A DNA stretch of 64,000 bases from an uncultured Prevotella sp. (GCA_944321295.1 CALUKU010000003.1:62001-126000), one strand, 5' to 3'. Positions 45,226-53,893 are shown, counted from the first letter of the stretch. Notes: generated from the letters alone by a model not told the origin. Numbers and translations are program-made.

Positions 45226-46355
45226 TTTTGTGTTGATGTTCCGTAGCTTACCGCGAACGCCGTGGGGCCTACGCCGGCCTCGAACGTGCGCACGAGCGTT
45301 CCCTCGGCAGTGTATTGGTTTACGTATGACGGGGCCGAGTAGTCGGCGTAGCCCGTGTCAGGGTTCATCGTGTAAGAGGCTATGTAGACGTCGCCGCTCA
45401 CTTCGTCGACGGTTATCGCCGCGGGGCTGTCAATGCCGTCGCCGGTTATGAACTGGCGGCTCTGCCCCGTCTTCATGTCATACACGCCGTAAGTCACGGG
45501 CGTGGCGGGGCTGGTGTAGGGCGCGTTGACGGTGTAGATCAGTCCGCGCTGCGGGTCGGCGGCCATCATCGTGGCGGCGGCCACGATTTCCACCTGTCCT
45601 TCCTTCACGCGGCGCACGCCGGCGTCGTTCTGGTTCCAGGCGTCGTCATACCAGCCGTAGTCGAGCACGTAGAGCGCATCGTCGTAGCAGGCTATCGACG
45701 TGGGGTTGGTTATCAGCGCGTCCTTAAACGTGGTCACCGTGCCGTCGGCGAGGTTGACGCTCGATAGCGACGGGTTCTGGCCTGCGCCGTAGTCGGAGTT
45801 TGCCACGAAGAGCAGGCCGCTGCCTATGGCCATGCCTTCGGGGTAAGAGCCTACTTGGTAAACCTGCTCCGCCTCGAGCGTGAGCGTGTCGATTTTAGCC
45901 ACGTAGCCGTCGAATGTCGATAAGAAGACATACTTGCCGGCGGCCGTCAGGCGGCGCGGATTCTTGCCGCGGGCGTCGCCCATGAGGGCGGTGGTGCTCA
46001 GCTGGGTGGAGCTGAGGTTGTAGCGGTTGATCACCTCGAGCGTGTTTTCGCCCGTCACGGCTACGTAGAGCTTGCCGCCGTAGGCCATCACGTCGTTCGG
46101 CGTGTCGCCCAGCGCGCGGCCGTTGGCCTGCTCGAATATGTCAGTGGCCGAAGTGCCGTCGAGGCCGAGCAGCGTCAGGCTGCCGCCAATCTGGTTGCTC
46201 GTGTTGCCCGAGCACACAAGGTAGACGCCCTCGGTGAGGGCCGTGCCCTGGCCTCCCTGTCCTCCGCCGCCTGTTGAGTCGTTGTCGTCTTCGCACGCGG
46301 TGAACGTCACCGCCGTCAGTGCGGCCAAGGCCGCCATTGTCAAGTACTTTTTCAT
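45222..46355 (-). CDS. btuG: BtuG-like surface lipoprotein, beta-propeller, B12 binding
   Basis: BtuG proteins, known from Bacteroides thetaiotaomicron, are surface lipoproteins that capture B12 with very high affinity and hand it to BtuB. This 377-residue protein starts at the ATG at 46355, has lipobox FTAC (Cys21), and an acidic EDDND directly after it that resembles the Bacteroidetes surface-export signal. The body has repeated beta-strand segments such as NDVMAYGGKLYVAVTGENTL and YPEGMAIGSGLLFVANSDYG of a YncE/propeller fold. It lies between btuB and a BtuF-like gene. The name rests on context and fold. Confidence 0.82.
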   Translation of the reverse strand: MKKYLTMAALAALTAVTFTACEDDNDSTGGGGQGGQGTALTEGVYLVCSGNTSNQIGGSLTLLGLDGTSATDIFEQANGRALGDTPNDVMAYGGKLYVAVTGENTLEVINRYNLSSTQLSTTALMGDARGKNPRRLTAAGKYVFLSTFDGYVAKIDTLTLEAEQVYQVGSYPEGMAIGSGLLFVANSDYGAGQNPSLSSVNLADGTVTTFKDALITNPTSIACYDDALYVLDYGWYDDAWNQNDAGVRRVKEGQVEIVAAATMMAADPQRGLIYTVNAPYTSPATPVTYGVYDMKTGQSRQFITGDGIDSPAAITVDEVSGDVYIASYTMNPDTGYADYSAPSYVNQYTAEGTLVRTFEAGVGPTAFAVSYGTSTQK

Positions 46356-46473
46356 TGTTTTTTGTTTTGTTGTTGCGGCCTGCCGGCGGGCAGCCCTTTC
46401 GGGCGCCGCGGGGCGGGCCAGGTTAGTGTGATGTCTGTGTCCTCGGCGGGCGCGGCGGCCGTCCGCGCATGCC

Positions 46474-48468
46474 TCAGAACGAGTATTTAGCCGACACTTG
46501 GTAGCTGCGTCCCGGCATGGGGTACTTCGCCACCAGCTCGTACTGTTTGTCAAATATGTTCTTTACGTCGGCTCTCAGCTCTATGGTGCCAGCCCCCAGG
46601 CGCCACGAGCGGTAGGCCGTGAGGCCCGCCTCGACGTAGCCCGCCACGCGCGTGCCGTCGTAGTGCTCGTTGTTGGTGTAGCGGTGGCTCATGCCGTGGC
46701 CGTGCACCGATATGTTAACCCACGGGTTTTCAAGGCTCAGGGCCGCGCTGCCCGTGTGCTCGGGCACGTAGGCTATCTGGTTGCCGTAGTACGGCGAGTC
46801 GTCGTTGGTGGTGTTGGTGCAGCTCTGCCAGCTGTAGTTGGCGGTGGCGGTGAGCGTCACCCGCCGGCCGAGGCTCTGGCTCACGGTGGCCTCGGCCTCG
46901 ACGCCGCGCCCCGTAACGCGGCCCACGTTGATGTTGGTCCATACGAACATGTTGAACGGCACGGCAACTATCTTGTCCTTTACGCGGTTCGCGTAGACGT
47001 CGGCCGACAGCCTGAAGCTCGACCCGCGGCCGTAGCCGCGGCGCCAGGTGAGGCCCAGGTTTAGCTGGTCGGTGCTCTCGGGCAGCAGGTCGGTGTTGCC
47101 GTAGTGGTAGAAGTAGCTCTCGTTGAACGTAGGCGCGCGGAAGATGTTCTTGTAAGCCAGCCTGACGTACAGCTCCTCGCCGCTTAGCAGGCGGTACGAG
47201 GCCGACACCGAGGGCGACAGCCGGCGCGTGTCGCGCGCCGAGGCCCCGCTCTGCGCCCCGTTCATGTAGAGCGAGTAGAGCAGGCGCACCGTAAGCGTGA
47301 AGCGGCGGCGCGTGAGGCGCGCCGTGAGTGCCTGCAGCACGGTGTGGCGGTAAGGACGGGTGTCGGTGGCCAGCGAGCTGTTAAGGTTGTTGAAGATGTA
47401 GTCTGCCGAATAGCCTACGGCCAGGCCGCGCGCCGGCGTGTACAGGAGGCACGCCGCGGCGTAGGCCTCGCGCTGCCAGTAGTCGGCGTCGTTTATTCCG
47501 CCTTGGTATAGGCCGTCGGCGTAGGCCGACGAGGCCCAGTTGAACTTGGCCATGAGCCTGAGCGACAGGTTGCGCACGCCCCACGCCCGGTATTGCGCCT
47601 GTGCGAAGAAGTTGCGCTCGCGCAGGTTCTCGTCGCTAAGGCTGGTGTAGTATTTCACCTGGCCGGGCAGCTGGCGGTCGTTGTCGTAGTAGTATATCTT
47701 GCCGTCAAGGCGGCTCGCGCGCCCCGTGCGCCATATGAAGCCGGCCTCGCCGTGGGCGGAGTTCATCATGCTGTTGGTGCGCCGCTCGCGGGTGACGAGG
47801 CTCACGTTGCGCAGCGTGAAGGGGTAGTCGTTCTCGGCGTAGACGTATTCGCCCGACACGCTCAGTGCCAGCTTGTCGTTGACGCTCTGGCTGTAACGTA
47901 TGAAGGGACTGACGTAGCCGAACGAGCCGACCCTTACCTGCGCCGTGAGGTGCGGGCGGGCGTCGGCCGTGGGCGGAGCCATCGTCGTGATGGAGAGCAT
48001 TGCCGCGGCCGCGGCCTGGCGCGCCGGTATGAAGATGTCCTCGTTGTCGCCCACGGCAAGGCTTATCGCCGAGGCGTTGTCGAGCGAATAGCGCGACACG
48101 TCAATCTCGCCCGTCTGGCAGTCGCTCAGGGCTATGCCGTCATAGCACACTCCCGTGTGGCGCGCGCCGAAGCCGCGCACCGACACCGTCTTCATGCCCC
48201 CTGCGCCGCCGTAGTCACGCAGGGTGACGCCCGGCAGGCGGTGCAGCGCGTCGGCAATGTCGGTCACGCCGAGGCGCAGCATGTCGCCGGCGTCGAGCGT
48301 ACGCACGGGCGCCGTCATGGCGGCGCTCTTCAGGCGGGCTTCGCCGGTAACGGTTACGCCGTCGAGCGTGCGTCCTGCGGCAATGCTGTCGGTGCCTTGG
48401 GCCGCTGCAGGCGAGTACACGGCAAGTGTCATCGCCATGGCGATTGTTAATGTTGCAATATGTGCCAA
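46474..48468 (-). CDS. btuB: TonB-dependent cobalamin receptor BtuB
   Basis: Outer membrane barrel that imports B12 with TonB energy. The plug has DGVTVTGEARLKS, a TonB-box-like and plug start, then LHRLPGVTLRDYGGAGGMKTVSVRGFGARHT; the barrel ends SYQVSAKYSF with C-terminal Phe. Length 664. No ATG gives a normal signal peptide: the first ATG (48438) leaves only about 14 residues before AAAQ, so the TTG at 48468 (or the ATT before it) is more likely. It is headed by a cobalamin riboswitch, so expression falls when B12 is plentiful. Confidence 0.9.
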   Translation of the reverse strand: MAHIATLTIAMAMTLAVYSPAAAQGTDSIAAGRTLDGVTVTGEARLKSAAMTAPVRTLDAGDMLRLGVTDIADALHRLPGVTLRDYGGAGGMKTVSVRGFGARHTGVCYDGIALSDCQTGEIDVSRYSLDNASAISLAVGDNEDIFIPARQAAAAAMLSITTMAPPTADARPHLTAQVRVGSFGYVSPFIRYSQSVNDKLALSVSGEYVYAENDYPFTLRNVSLVTRERRTNSMMNSAHGEAGFIWRTGRASRLDGKIYYYDNDRQLPGQVKYYTSLSDENLRERNFFAQAQYRAWGVRNLSLRLMAKFNWASSAYADGLYQGGINDADYWQREAYAAACLLYTPARGLAVGYSADYIFNNLNSSLATDTRPYRHTVLQALTARLTRRRFTLTVRLLYSLYMNGAQSGASARDTRRLSPSVSASYRLLSGEELYVRLAYKNIFRAPTFNESYFYHYGNTDLLPESTDQLNLGLTWRRGYGRGSSFRLSADVYANRVKDKIVAVPFNMFVWTNINVGRVTGRGVEAEATVSQSLGRRVTLTATANYSWQSCTNTTNDDSPYYGNQIAYVPEHTGSAALSLENPWVNISVHGHGMSHRYTNNEHYDGTRVAGYVEAGLTAYRSWRLGAGTIELRADVKNIFDKQYELVAKYPMPGRSYQVSAKYSF

Positions 48469-48514
48469 AATAGTTAAAGGTAATTTACCGCCTTCCTCGA
48501 AGCGGTGAATTAAA

Positions 48515-48686
48515 CATCACTGACGGCAGGTCTTCTGACTACGCGGCCTCAAGACGGACTGCCTTCCCGGCGTTAAAACTGTGCCAGTGGCGTGTTGTCT
48601 GTCTTGCTAATGGCAGCTCACAGCAGCGGGACTGTACGGGATTCTCACCCGTTTCCCTTTTAATCACTTTGGCGTGAACCAATCAG
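48515..48686 (-). promoter_or_regulatory. Cobalamin riboswitch
   Basis: The minus-strand leader shows the class signatures in order: GGTTCACGCCAAAGTGATTA, GGGTGAGAATCCCGTACAGT, CCCGCTGCTGTGAGCTGCC, GCCACTGGC, CGGGAAGGCAG, and the B12 box AGTCAGAAGACCTGCC (48525-48540). A short hairpin at 48488-48505 between the aptamer and the start codon may be the expression platform. It should switch off btuB and the operon when cobalamin binds. Confidence 0.95.
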
Positions 48687-48691
48687 CGGTG

Positions 48692-48699
48692 CAAAGATA
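48692..48699 (-). promoter_or_regulatory. Promoter -7 element for the B12 operon
   Basis: TATCTTTG on the minus strand, just upstream of the aptamer. Confidence 0.75.
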
Positions 48700-48792
48700 A
48701 TGCTTTTACGTCAACGCGCAAAACTTTTCACGGATATTTTTAGCCGCCGGCGGCGGGGAGGAAGGTTATTGGGGAGTAAGCGGTAGCTATCC

Positions 48793-48811
48793 GGAGTTAG
48801 GCTCGCTGCGC
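48793..48811. repeat. Second copy of the GGAGTTA-GCTCGCTGCGC repeat
   Basis: GGAGTTAGGCTCGCTGCGC matches 41399-41417 with one change. It lies in the 200-base stretch between the B12 promoter and a large hairpin; nothing else is recognised there. Confidence 0.6.
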
Positions 48812-48902
48812 ACGCCGGGGGTAACTGACGATGGTTCTGCACGCAGTGGGAGGTTGTCGGAGAGCGGGCGGGAGGCGGCGTTTCATTCGGAGGAATATAA
48901 TA

Positions 48903-48954
48903 AATTAAATGACGGCTGCTTTGTTGCAATGAACAAAGCAGCCGTCATTTAATT
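48903..48954. terminator. Large hairpin, probable terminator of the acidic protein gene
   Basis: A 23-base perfect inverted repeat (48903-48925 with 48932-48954) with a six-base loop, ending in ATTTAATT. It lies 70 bases beyond the stop of the minus-strand gene at 49027. Confidence 0.75.
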
Positions 48955-49026
48955 CATGCGGGCGCAGCGGGCTTGGCTCGTGCCTGCTCCCGTTGACTCG
49001 GAAAGAGCCTCCTTATATGAACGGTA

Positions 49027-49833
49027 TCAATAATCGTCGTCGTCGGCAACGTCTTCGGCCGAAAGCTCGAGGTCCTCGGGATTTTCCTCGATGGTTGTGC
49101 GGTAGCTCTCCTCGGTGAGCTTGTCCTCGTCGTAATCGTCGTCTTCGTCGGGATCGTTATATGTGTCCTTGATTTCGGGCAGGTCTTCATCGTCGTCCTC
49201 GTCGCCGTCCATACGGTTGTCGTCGTCACGTCCGAACTTGACGCGGGGCTTCTCTGTTTCGGGCTTCAGCTTGGCGAAGATGGCCTCAATCCATGCCCCC
49301 TTGGGTATCTCGAGCACTGAGAAGCCGTCGGCAATCTTCTTCTCATACATGCCGCCGGGCTTGTGCAGGCGGTCCTTGGGCAGCGTCGTAGTGCTGATGT
49401 CGAAGCCGCTCTGGATGATGTCCTGTATGCTCTGTGACAGCGAGTCCCATCCTCCGCCGAAGTTGCGGTCAATCACTTCCATGAGTTTCTCTGCCGTTAT
49501 GTGCCTAATATTCTCGTAGGTCAGGTCGGTAACGCGCATTATCGGGCGCTTCTTCACTCCTATTTTGATTTCCTGGCCGTCGGCCGAGCGCATCATTCCG
49601 ACCTGAAATCCGCGGTCGGCGTATTTCTTGACGACTTCTGGGCGGTCGACTTTTATCTCTTCCATGTCGAACGCGCTCTTGATGATGTCTATGTAATGGC
49701 GCAGGTTCTCCTTAATGTCGGCGTCCTTTTCGGCCGCCTCCAACATCCTGAAAACGTCGTTCTCCTGCACGTCCCAGACGTTGCTCTTGTTAAGTGTCTT
49801 GAGCGTTAGCGATTTATTGTCAGTACTTTTCAT
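49027..49833 (-). CDS. Conserved hypothetical protein with acidic C-terminal tail
   Basis: A 268-residue cytoplasmic protein without signal or membrane segment. Residues 1-190 look folded, with charged helices (NDVFRMLEAAEKDADIKEN) and a basic middle (RPIMRVTDLTYENIRHITAE); residues about 200-268 are almost entirely Asp, Glu, Asn and a few Tyr, i.e. probably disordered. I recognise no family. Its neighbour is a nitrilase-type amidase 79 bases upstream. The acidic tail could interact with basic proteins or RNA-binding partners; that is speculation. Confidence 0.7.
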   Translation of the reverse strand: MKSTDNKSLTLKTLNKSNVWDVQENDVFRMLEAAEKDADIKENLRHYIDIIKSAFDMEEIKVDRPEVVKKYADRGFQVGMMRSADGQEIKIGVKKRPIMRVTDLTYENIRHITAEKLMEVIDRNFGGGWDSLSQSIQDIIQSGFDISTTTLPKDRLHKPGGMYEKKIADGFSVLEIPKGAWIEAIFAKLKPETEKPRVKFGRDDDNRMDGDEDDDEDLPEIKDTYNDPDEDDDYDEDKLTEESYRTTIEENPEDLELSAEDVADDDDY

Positions 49834-49912
49834 CTTATTGAATGTGTTGTTTTTTGTCAGTTAAGTATTCTCTCGCATGGCGCCGGGCGGCCTCCGGCCG
49901 TCGGCGCACGGG

Positions 49913-50662
49913 TCAGAAGCGGTCCCTGTCGGCAAGTACGGGAAACTTGGCCCTGAACCTGCGCAGTTCGTCAAGGCTGATTTCTGCCGTGACGGCTTGC
50001 TCCGCCGTGCCTGCGGCCTCGGCCAGCGTCGCGCCCTTGGCGTCGATTACGGTGCTGCCGCCTGAGTATTCGGCCGCCGGGTCGCTGCCCGTGCGGTTGG
50101 CGCCGATGACGTAACACTGGTTCTCCATAGCCCTGGCGCGCAGCAGCGTCTGCCATACGGTCTGCCTGGAGGCGGGCCAGTTGGCGGCGAAGATTATGGC
50201 GTCGTAGTCGTCGCGGTAGCGCATCCATACGGGGAAGCGCAGGTCGTAGCACGTCTGCAGCAAGAACCTTACGCCCTTATACTCGGCCACCACGCGGCGG
50301 CGGCCCGCCGTGTAGTGCCTGTCTTCACCGCCGTAGGTGAAGAGGTGGTGCTTGTCGTAATAGTAGAACGAGCCGTCGGGCATTACGAAATAGTGGCGGT
50401 TGCGGAACGTGCCGTCGGCAGCCCTTACGGCCAGGCTGCCGCTCACGGCGCAGCAACGCCTCTCGGCCGTGTGCTGCATCCACTCCAGCGGCGCCGCCGA
50501 GCACGCCCCGGCGGGGTCGGCGGTCATGAAGCCGGTGGCCCACATCTCGGGCAAGACGTACAAGTCTGATTGCGGAGCGTTGGCAATCAGCGCTTCCGCC
50601 GCGGTCATGTTGTAGTCAGGACATGCCCACTTGACGTCGTTTTGTATGACGGTAATTATCAT
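49913..50662 (-). CDS. Nitrilase-superfamily amidase (YafV/Nit2-like)
   Basis: A 249-residue carbon-nitrogen hydrolase with the Glu-Lys-Cys triad: Glu39 in LPEMWATGF, Lys104 in YYDKHHLF, Cys138 in LQTCYDLRFP. These blocks match omega-amidase or YafV-like enzymes, which hydrolyse alpha-keto acid omega-amides; the substrate here is inference. The start at 50662 is chosen because MIITVIQND begins the fold and a promoter lies 34 bases upstream. Upstream in-frame sequence overlaps the promoter of divergent rarA. Confidence 0.88.
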   Translation of the reverse strand: MIITVIQNDVKWACPDYNMTAAEALIANAPQSDLYVLPEMWATGFMTADPAGACSAAPLEWMQHTAERRCCAVSGSLAVRAADGTFRNRHYFVMPDGSFYYYDKHHLFTYGGEDRHYTAGRRRVVAEYKGVRFLLQTCYDLRFPVWMRYRDDYDAIIFAANWPASRQTVWQTLLRARAMENQCYVIGANRTGSDPAAEYSGGSTVIDAKGATLAEAAGTAEQAVTAEISLDELRRFRAKFPVLADRDRF

Positions 50663-50695
50663 TTCGTGCCGTGTAAGGATTTCGTATGGGTGTTG

Positions 50696-50703
50696 CAAAA
50701 GTA
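50696..50703 (-). promoter_or_regulatory. Promoter -7 element for the amidase gene
   Basis: TACTTTTG on the minus strand, 34 bases from the amidase ATG and back to back with the rarA promoter. Confidence 0.7.
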
Positions 50704-50765
50704 ATACATTCTCCGTGAACGGCAAGTTTTTGAATAATAATTTTTGCTTAATGCGATATATTTCA

Positions 50766-50773
50766 TACTTTTG
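50766..50773 (+). promoter_or_regulatory. Promoter -7 element for rarA
   Basis: TACTTTTG, 10 bases before the ATG at 50784; the leader would be extremely short. Confidence 0.65.
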
Positions 50774-50783
50774 CATTATCATT

Positions 50784-52058
50784 ATGGTTAAACCCTTGGC
50801 AGAAAGACTCAGGCCTAAGACGCTTGACGAGTATATCGGGCAGAAGCATTTGGTAGGCTGGAACGCCGTCTTGAGGAACATGATTGAATCAGGCAGGACG
50901 GTGTCGTTCATATTGTGGGGCCCGCCGGGCGTCGGCAAGACCACGCTGGCGCTCATCGTGGCCAACCAGCTGCATGTGCCGTTCTATACGCTCAGCGCCG
51001 TGTCGAGCGGAGTGAAGGAGGTAAGGGAAGTAATAGAAAAAGCCAAGCACTCGGGCTTTTTCAACAGTAATGCGCCAATTTTATTCATCGACGAAATCCA
51101 CCGTTTCAGCAAGAGTCAGCAGGATTCGCTGCTGGCGGCGGTGGAGCAGGGCGTCGTGACGCTTATCGGCGCCACGACGGAGAACCCCTCGTTCGAGGTG
51201 ATAAGGCCGCTGCTCTCGCGCTGCCAGCTGTACGTGCTGAAGCCGCTCGAGAAGGAAGACCTGCTCGAACTGCTGCACCGTGCCGTGACCGAGGACACAG
51301 AGCTGAAGAAGCTCGACATACGCTTGGAGCAGACCGGGGCCATGCTGAGATACAGCGGTGGCGACGCCCGCAAGCTGCTCAACATCCTCGAGCTTGTGGT
51401 TGGGGCGGCTAAGGGCGAGCCGATTGTCGTCACTGACGAGTGCGTGGAGCAGTGCCTGCAGCAGAACCCGCTGGCCTACGACAAGGACGGCGAGATGCAT
51501 TACGACATAATATCCGCCTTCATAAAGAGCATAAGAGGCTCTGACCCTGACGCTGCGCTGTACTGGCTGGCACGGATGATTGAGGGCGGGGAAGACCCGA
51601 AGTTCATAGCGCGCCGGCTGGTGATAAGCGCCGCCGAGGACATAGGCCTGGCCAACCCCAACGCGCTGCTGCTGGCCAACGCCGCCTTTGACGCCGTAAG
51701 CAAGATAGGATGGCCCGAGGGGCGCATACCGCTGGCAGAGGCCACGGTCTATCTGGCTACCAGCGCCAAGAGCAACTCTGCCTACAACGGCATTGCCGAG
51801 GCGCTCAGTCTGGTGAAGAAGACGGGCAACCTGCCCGTGCCGCTGCACCTGCGCAACGCGCCGACGAAGCTGATGGCCGACCTGGGGTATCACGACGGTT
51901 ACAAGTACGCCCACGACTATCCCGACAACTTCGTAGTGCAGCAGTATCTGCCCGACGGCGTAAAGGACGAGCGGATATGGCACGCGCAGCACTCGCCGGC
52001 AGAGGAGAAGATGTACCAGAGGATGTTGAAGTGCTGGGGCGACAGGTTCAGCCGATGA
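50784..52058 (+). CDS. rarA: Replication-associated recombination protein A (MgsA/RarA)
   Basis: AAA+ ATPase of the clamp-loader type acting at stalled replication forks. The 424-residue protein starts MVKPLAERLRPKTLDEYIGQ (a long upstream extension in frame is rejected), has Walker A GPPGVGKTT (46-54), Walker B LFIDEIHRF, sensor 1 GATTENPSFE and the C-terminal MgsA tetramerisation domain from about 240. It heads a plus-strand run with a dehydrogenase and a TRIC channel. Confidence 0.95.
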   Translation: MVKPLAERLRPKTLDEYIGQKHLVGWNAVLRNMIESGRTVSFILWGPPGVGKTTLALIVANQLHVPFYTLSAVSSGVKEVREVIEKAKHSGFFNSNAPILFIDEIHRFSKSQQDSLLAAVEQGVVTLIGATTENPSFEVIRPLLSRCQLYVLKPLEKEDLLELLHRAVTEDTELKKLDIRLEQTGAMLRYSGGDARKLLNILELVVGAAKGEPIVVTDECVEQCLQQNPLAYDKDGEMHYDIISAFIKSIRGSDPDAALYWLARMIEGGEDPKFIARRLVISAAEDIGLANPNALLLANAAFDAVSKIGWPEGRIPLAEATVYLATSAKSNSAYNGIAEALSLVKKTGNLPVPLHLRNAPTKLMADLGYHDGYKYAHDYPDNFVVQQYLPDGVKDERIWHAQHSPAEEKMYQRMLKCWGDRFSR

Positions 52059-52129
52059 CGGAGGCCGGCCGCCGTGTGAGGACGAGTATTAGCAAGGACA
52101 TAATATAATAATGTGTAATTAAAGGAAAG

Positions 52130-53086
52130 ATGAAGATTGTTGTTTTAGACGGATACAGCGTGAATCCCGGCGACTTGTCGTGGGGCGCGCTTGAGGAGTG
52201 CGGCGACGTGACTGTGTATGACCGCACGGCCGCCGGCGACGTAGTCGCGCGGGCCGAAGGGGCCGACGCGCTACTGACTAACAAGGTGGTTATATCAGAC
52301 GAGATAATGGCGCAGTTGCCGCAGCTGAAGTATGTAGGCGTGCTGGCTACGGGCTATAACGTGGTTGACGTGCAGGCCGCCGCAAAGCGCGGGATTACCG
52401 TTACCAACGTGCCGGCTTACAGCACGAACAGCGTGGTGCAGATGACCTTCGCCCACCTGCTTAACATGACTAACCGCGTGGCCCACTACGCACGCGAGAA
52501 CCGCGAAGGCAAGTGGAGCGCGTCTGCCGACTTCTGCTATTGGGACACTCCGCTCGACGACCTTGCCGGGCGCACCATCGGCGTCGTCGGGCTCGGCAAC
52601 ATCGGCATGAAGGTTGCCTGCCTGGCGCGCGATTTCGGCATGGACGTGTTCGCATGCACCAGCAAGAACTCGGCAAGCCTGCCCCAGGGCATACAGAAAA
52701 CGACTTTCAAGGGACTGCTGGGAATAAGCGACGTGCTTACGCTGCACTGTCCGCTGACCGCGGAAACCAAGGAGATGATTAACAGGGAAACGCTCGCCCG
52801 CATGAAGAAGGGCGCCCTGCTGATAAACACGGGGCGCGGCGCGCTGGTGAACGAGGCTGACGTGGCCGCGGCGCTGGCCGACGGACAGTTGGGCGGATAT
52901 GGCGCCGACGTGATGCAGCAGGAGCCTCCGTGCGCCGACAATCCTCTGCTTAAGGCGCCCAACGCCTATCTTACACCGCACATCGCATGGGCCACTAAGT
53001 CGGCCCGCAAACGCCTTATGGCCGTAGCGGCGGCCAATGTCAAGGCCTTTGCGGAAGGCAAACCCGTCAATGTGGTAGGCCGATGA
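52130..53086 (+). CDS. D-2-hydroxyacid dehydrogenase (glycerate/hydroxypyruvate type)
   Basis: NAD-dependent reduction of a 2-oxoacid. The 318-residue protein has the Rossmann GVVGLGNIGMKVA (about 148-160) and the catalytic triad in NTGRGALVNE (Arg), QEPPCADNPLL (Glu) and TPHIAWAT (His). The sequence is close to glycerate/hydroxypyruvate reductases (HprA-like), but substrate choice among 2-hydroxyacids cannot be read. It overlaps the TRIC gene by four bases. Confidence 0.9.
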   Translation: MKIVVLDGYSVNPGDLSWGALEECGDVTVYDRTAAGDVVARAEGADALLTNKVVISDEIMAQLPQLKYVGVLATGYNVVDVQAAAKRGITVTNVPAYSTNSVVQMTFAHLLNMTNRVAHYARENREGKWSASADFCYWDTPLDDLAGRTIGVVGLGNIGMKVACLARDFGMDVFACTSKNSASLPQGIQKTTFKGLLGISDVLTLHCPLTAETKEMINRETLARMKKGALLINTGRGALVNEADVAAALADGQLGGYGADVMQQEPPCADNPLLKAPNAYLTPHIAWATKSARKRLMAVAAANVKAFAEGKPVNVVGR

Positions 53087-53712
53087 GTACGATACAGTTT
53101 GTTATCGAGTTTCTGGGAACGTTCGCTTTCGCCATATCCGGTATCCGCTGGGCGGCATACAAGCGCTTCGACTGGTTCGGGGGCTACGTGGTGGGACTGG
53201 CGACGGCCATCGGCGGCGGAACGATAAGGGACGTAATGCTCGGCGTGACGCCGTTCTGGATGACTAATTCGCTCTATATGATATTCACGGCGGCCGCCCT
53301 GCTGACGGTCATTGTGTTTAAGAAGGCGATTGTAAAGTTTACCAATACGTGGTTCTTGTTTGACACTTTGGGCCTTGCGCTCTTTACCGTCGCAGGTCTG
53401 CAGAAGACCCTTTACGAGGGCTTCCCTTACTGGGTGGCAATCATAATGGGATGCATCACAGGCGCGGCGGGCGGCGTGATACGCGACGTGCTTATCAACG
53501 AGGTGCCGCTAATCTTCCGTAAGGAGATTTACGCGATAGCCTGCATATTGGGCGGAGTGGCTTACTTCTTGTGTGACAAGTTAGGTCTTGACGTCAGTTT
53601 GAACGTCATCATAAGCTTCACCGTTGTCGTGTTGGTGAGGCTTATGGCTGTTAAGTTCCACATTTCGCTGCCGCACCTGCACGACGCCGACGACATTAAC
53701 AGCGCAGCGTGA
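53083..53712 (+). CDS. TRIC family cation channel (YadS/UPF0126)
   Basis: A 209-residue membrane protein with seven membrane segments in two similar halves, each with a conserved loop: GGGTIRDVMLGVTPFWM and GAAGGVIRDVLINEVPLIF. This is the bacterial trimeric intracellular cation channel family, likely conducting K+ or similar ions. Its ATG overlaps the dehydrogenase stop, which implies coupled translation without an evident functional link. Confidence 0.88.
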   Translation: MSTIQFVIEFLGTFAFAISGIRWAAYKRFDWFGGYVVGLATAIGGGTIRDVMLGVTPFWMTNSLYMIFTAAALLTVIVFKKAIVKFTNTWFLFDTLGLALFTVAGLQKTLYEGFPYWVAIIMGCITGAAGGVIRDVLINEVPLIFRKEIYAIACILGGVAYFLCDKLGLDVSLNVIISFTVVVLVRLMAVKFHISLPHLHDADDINSAA

Positions 53713-53770
53713 GCACCCGTCGGTATGTGTCTGAAAACCAAATGGTTATACCATAACCGCTTGACTTAAT

Positions 53771-53811
53771 GCAAAAGGCCGCCGTTCGCATTGCGAACGG
53801 CGGCCTTTTGC
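53771..53811. terminator. Strong hairpin between convergent genes
   Basis: A 19-base perfect stem (53771-53789 with 53793-53811) with a 3-base loop formed by the first two units of array 6, with AAAAG/CTTTT ends. It could terminate the rarA operon. Confidence 0.7.
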
Positions 53812-53859
53812 GTTCCCGTAGGTTGCCTTTTGCGCGACTAAAGACAACCTTTTGCAGGC
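53772..53859. repeat. 22-base periodic palindromic array 6
   Basis: Four exact 22-base units (53772, 53794, 53816, 53838). Each ends its core in CCTTTTGC or GTTCGCATTG and the first two are complementary. Family members are recognisable by the same frame as at 4.6 kb. The array fills the space between the convergent TRIC and TPR genes. Confidence 0.8.
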
Positions 53860-53893
53860 GTGCATTTAGCTGTGCCGAGCTAAATGCACGCCT
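53856..53893 (-). terminator. Hairpin behind the TPR gene
   Basis: A 16-base perfect stem (53856-53871 with 53878-53893), 6-base loop, seven bases past the stop. No U-tract, so termination is uncertain. Confidence 0.55.
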
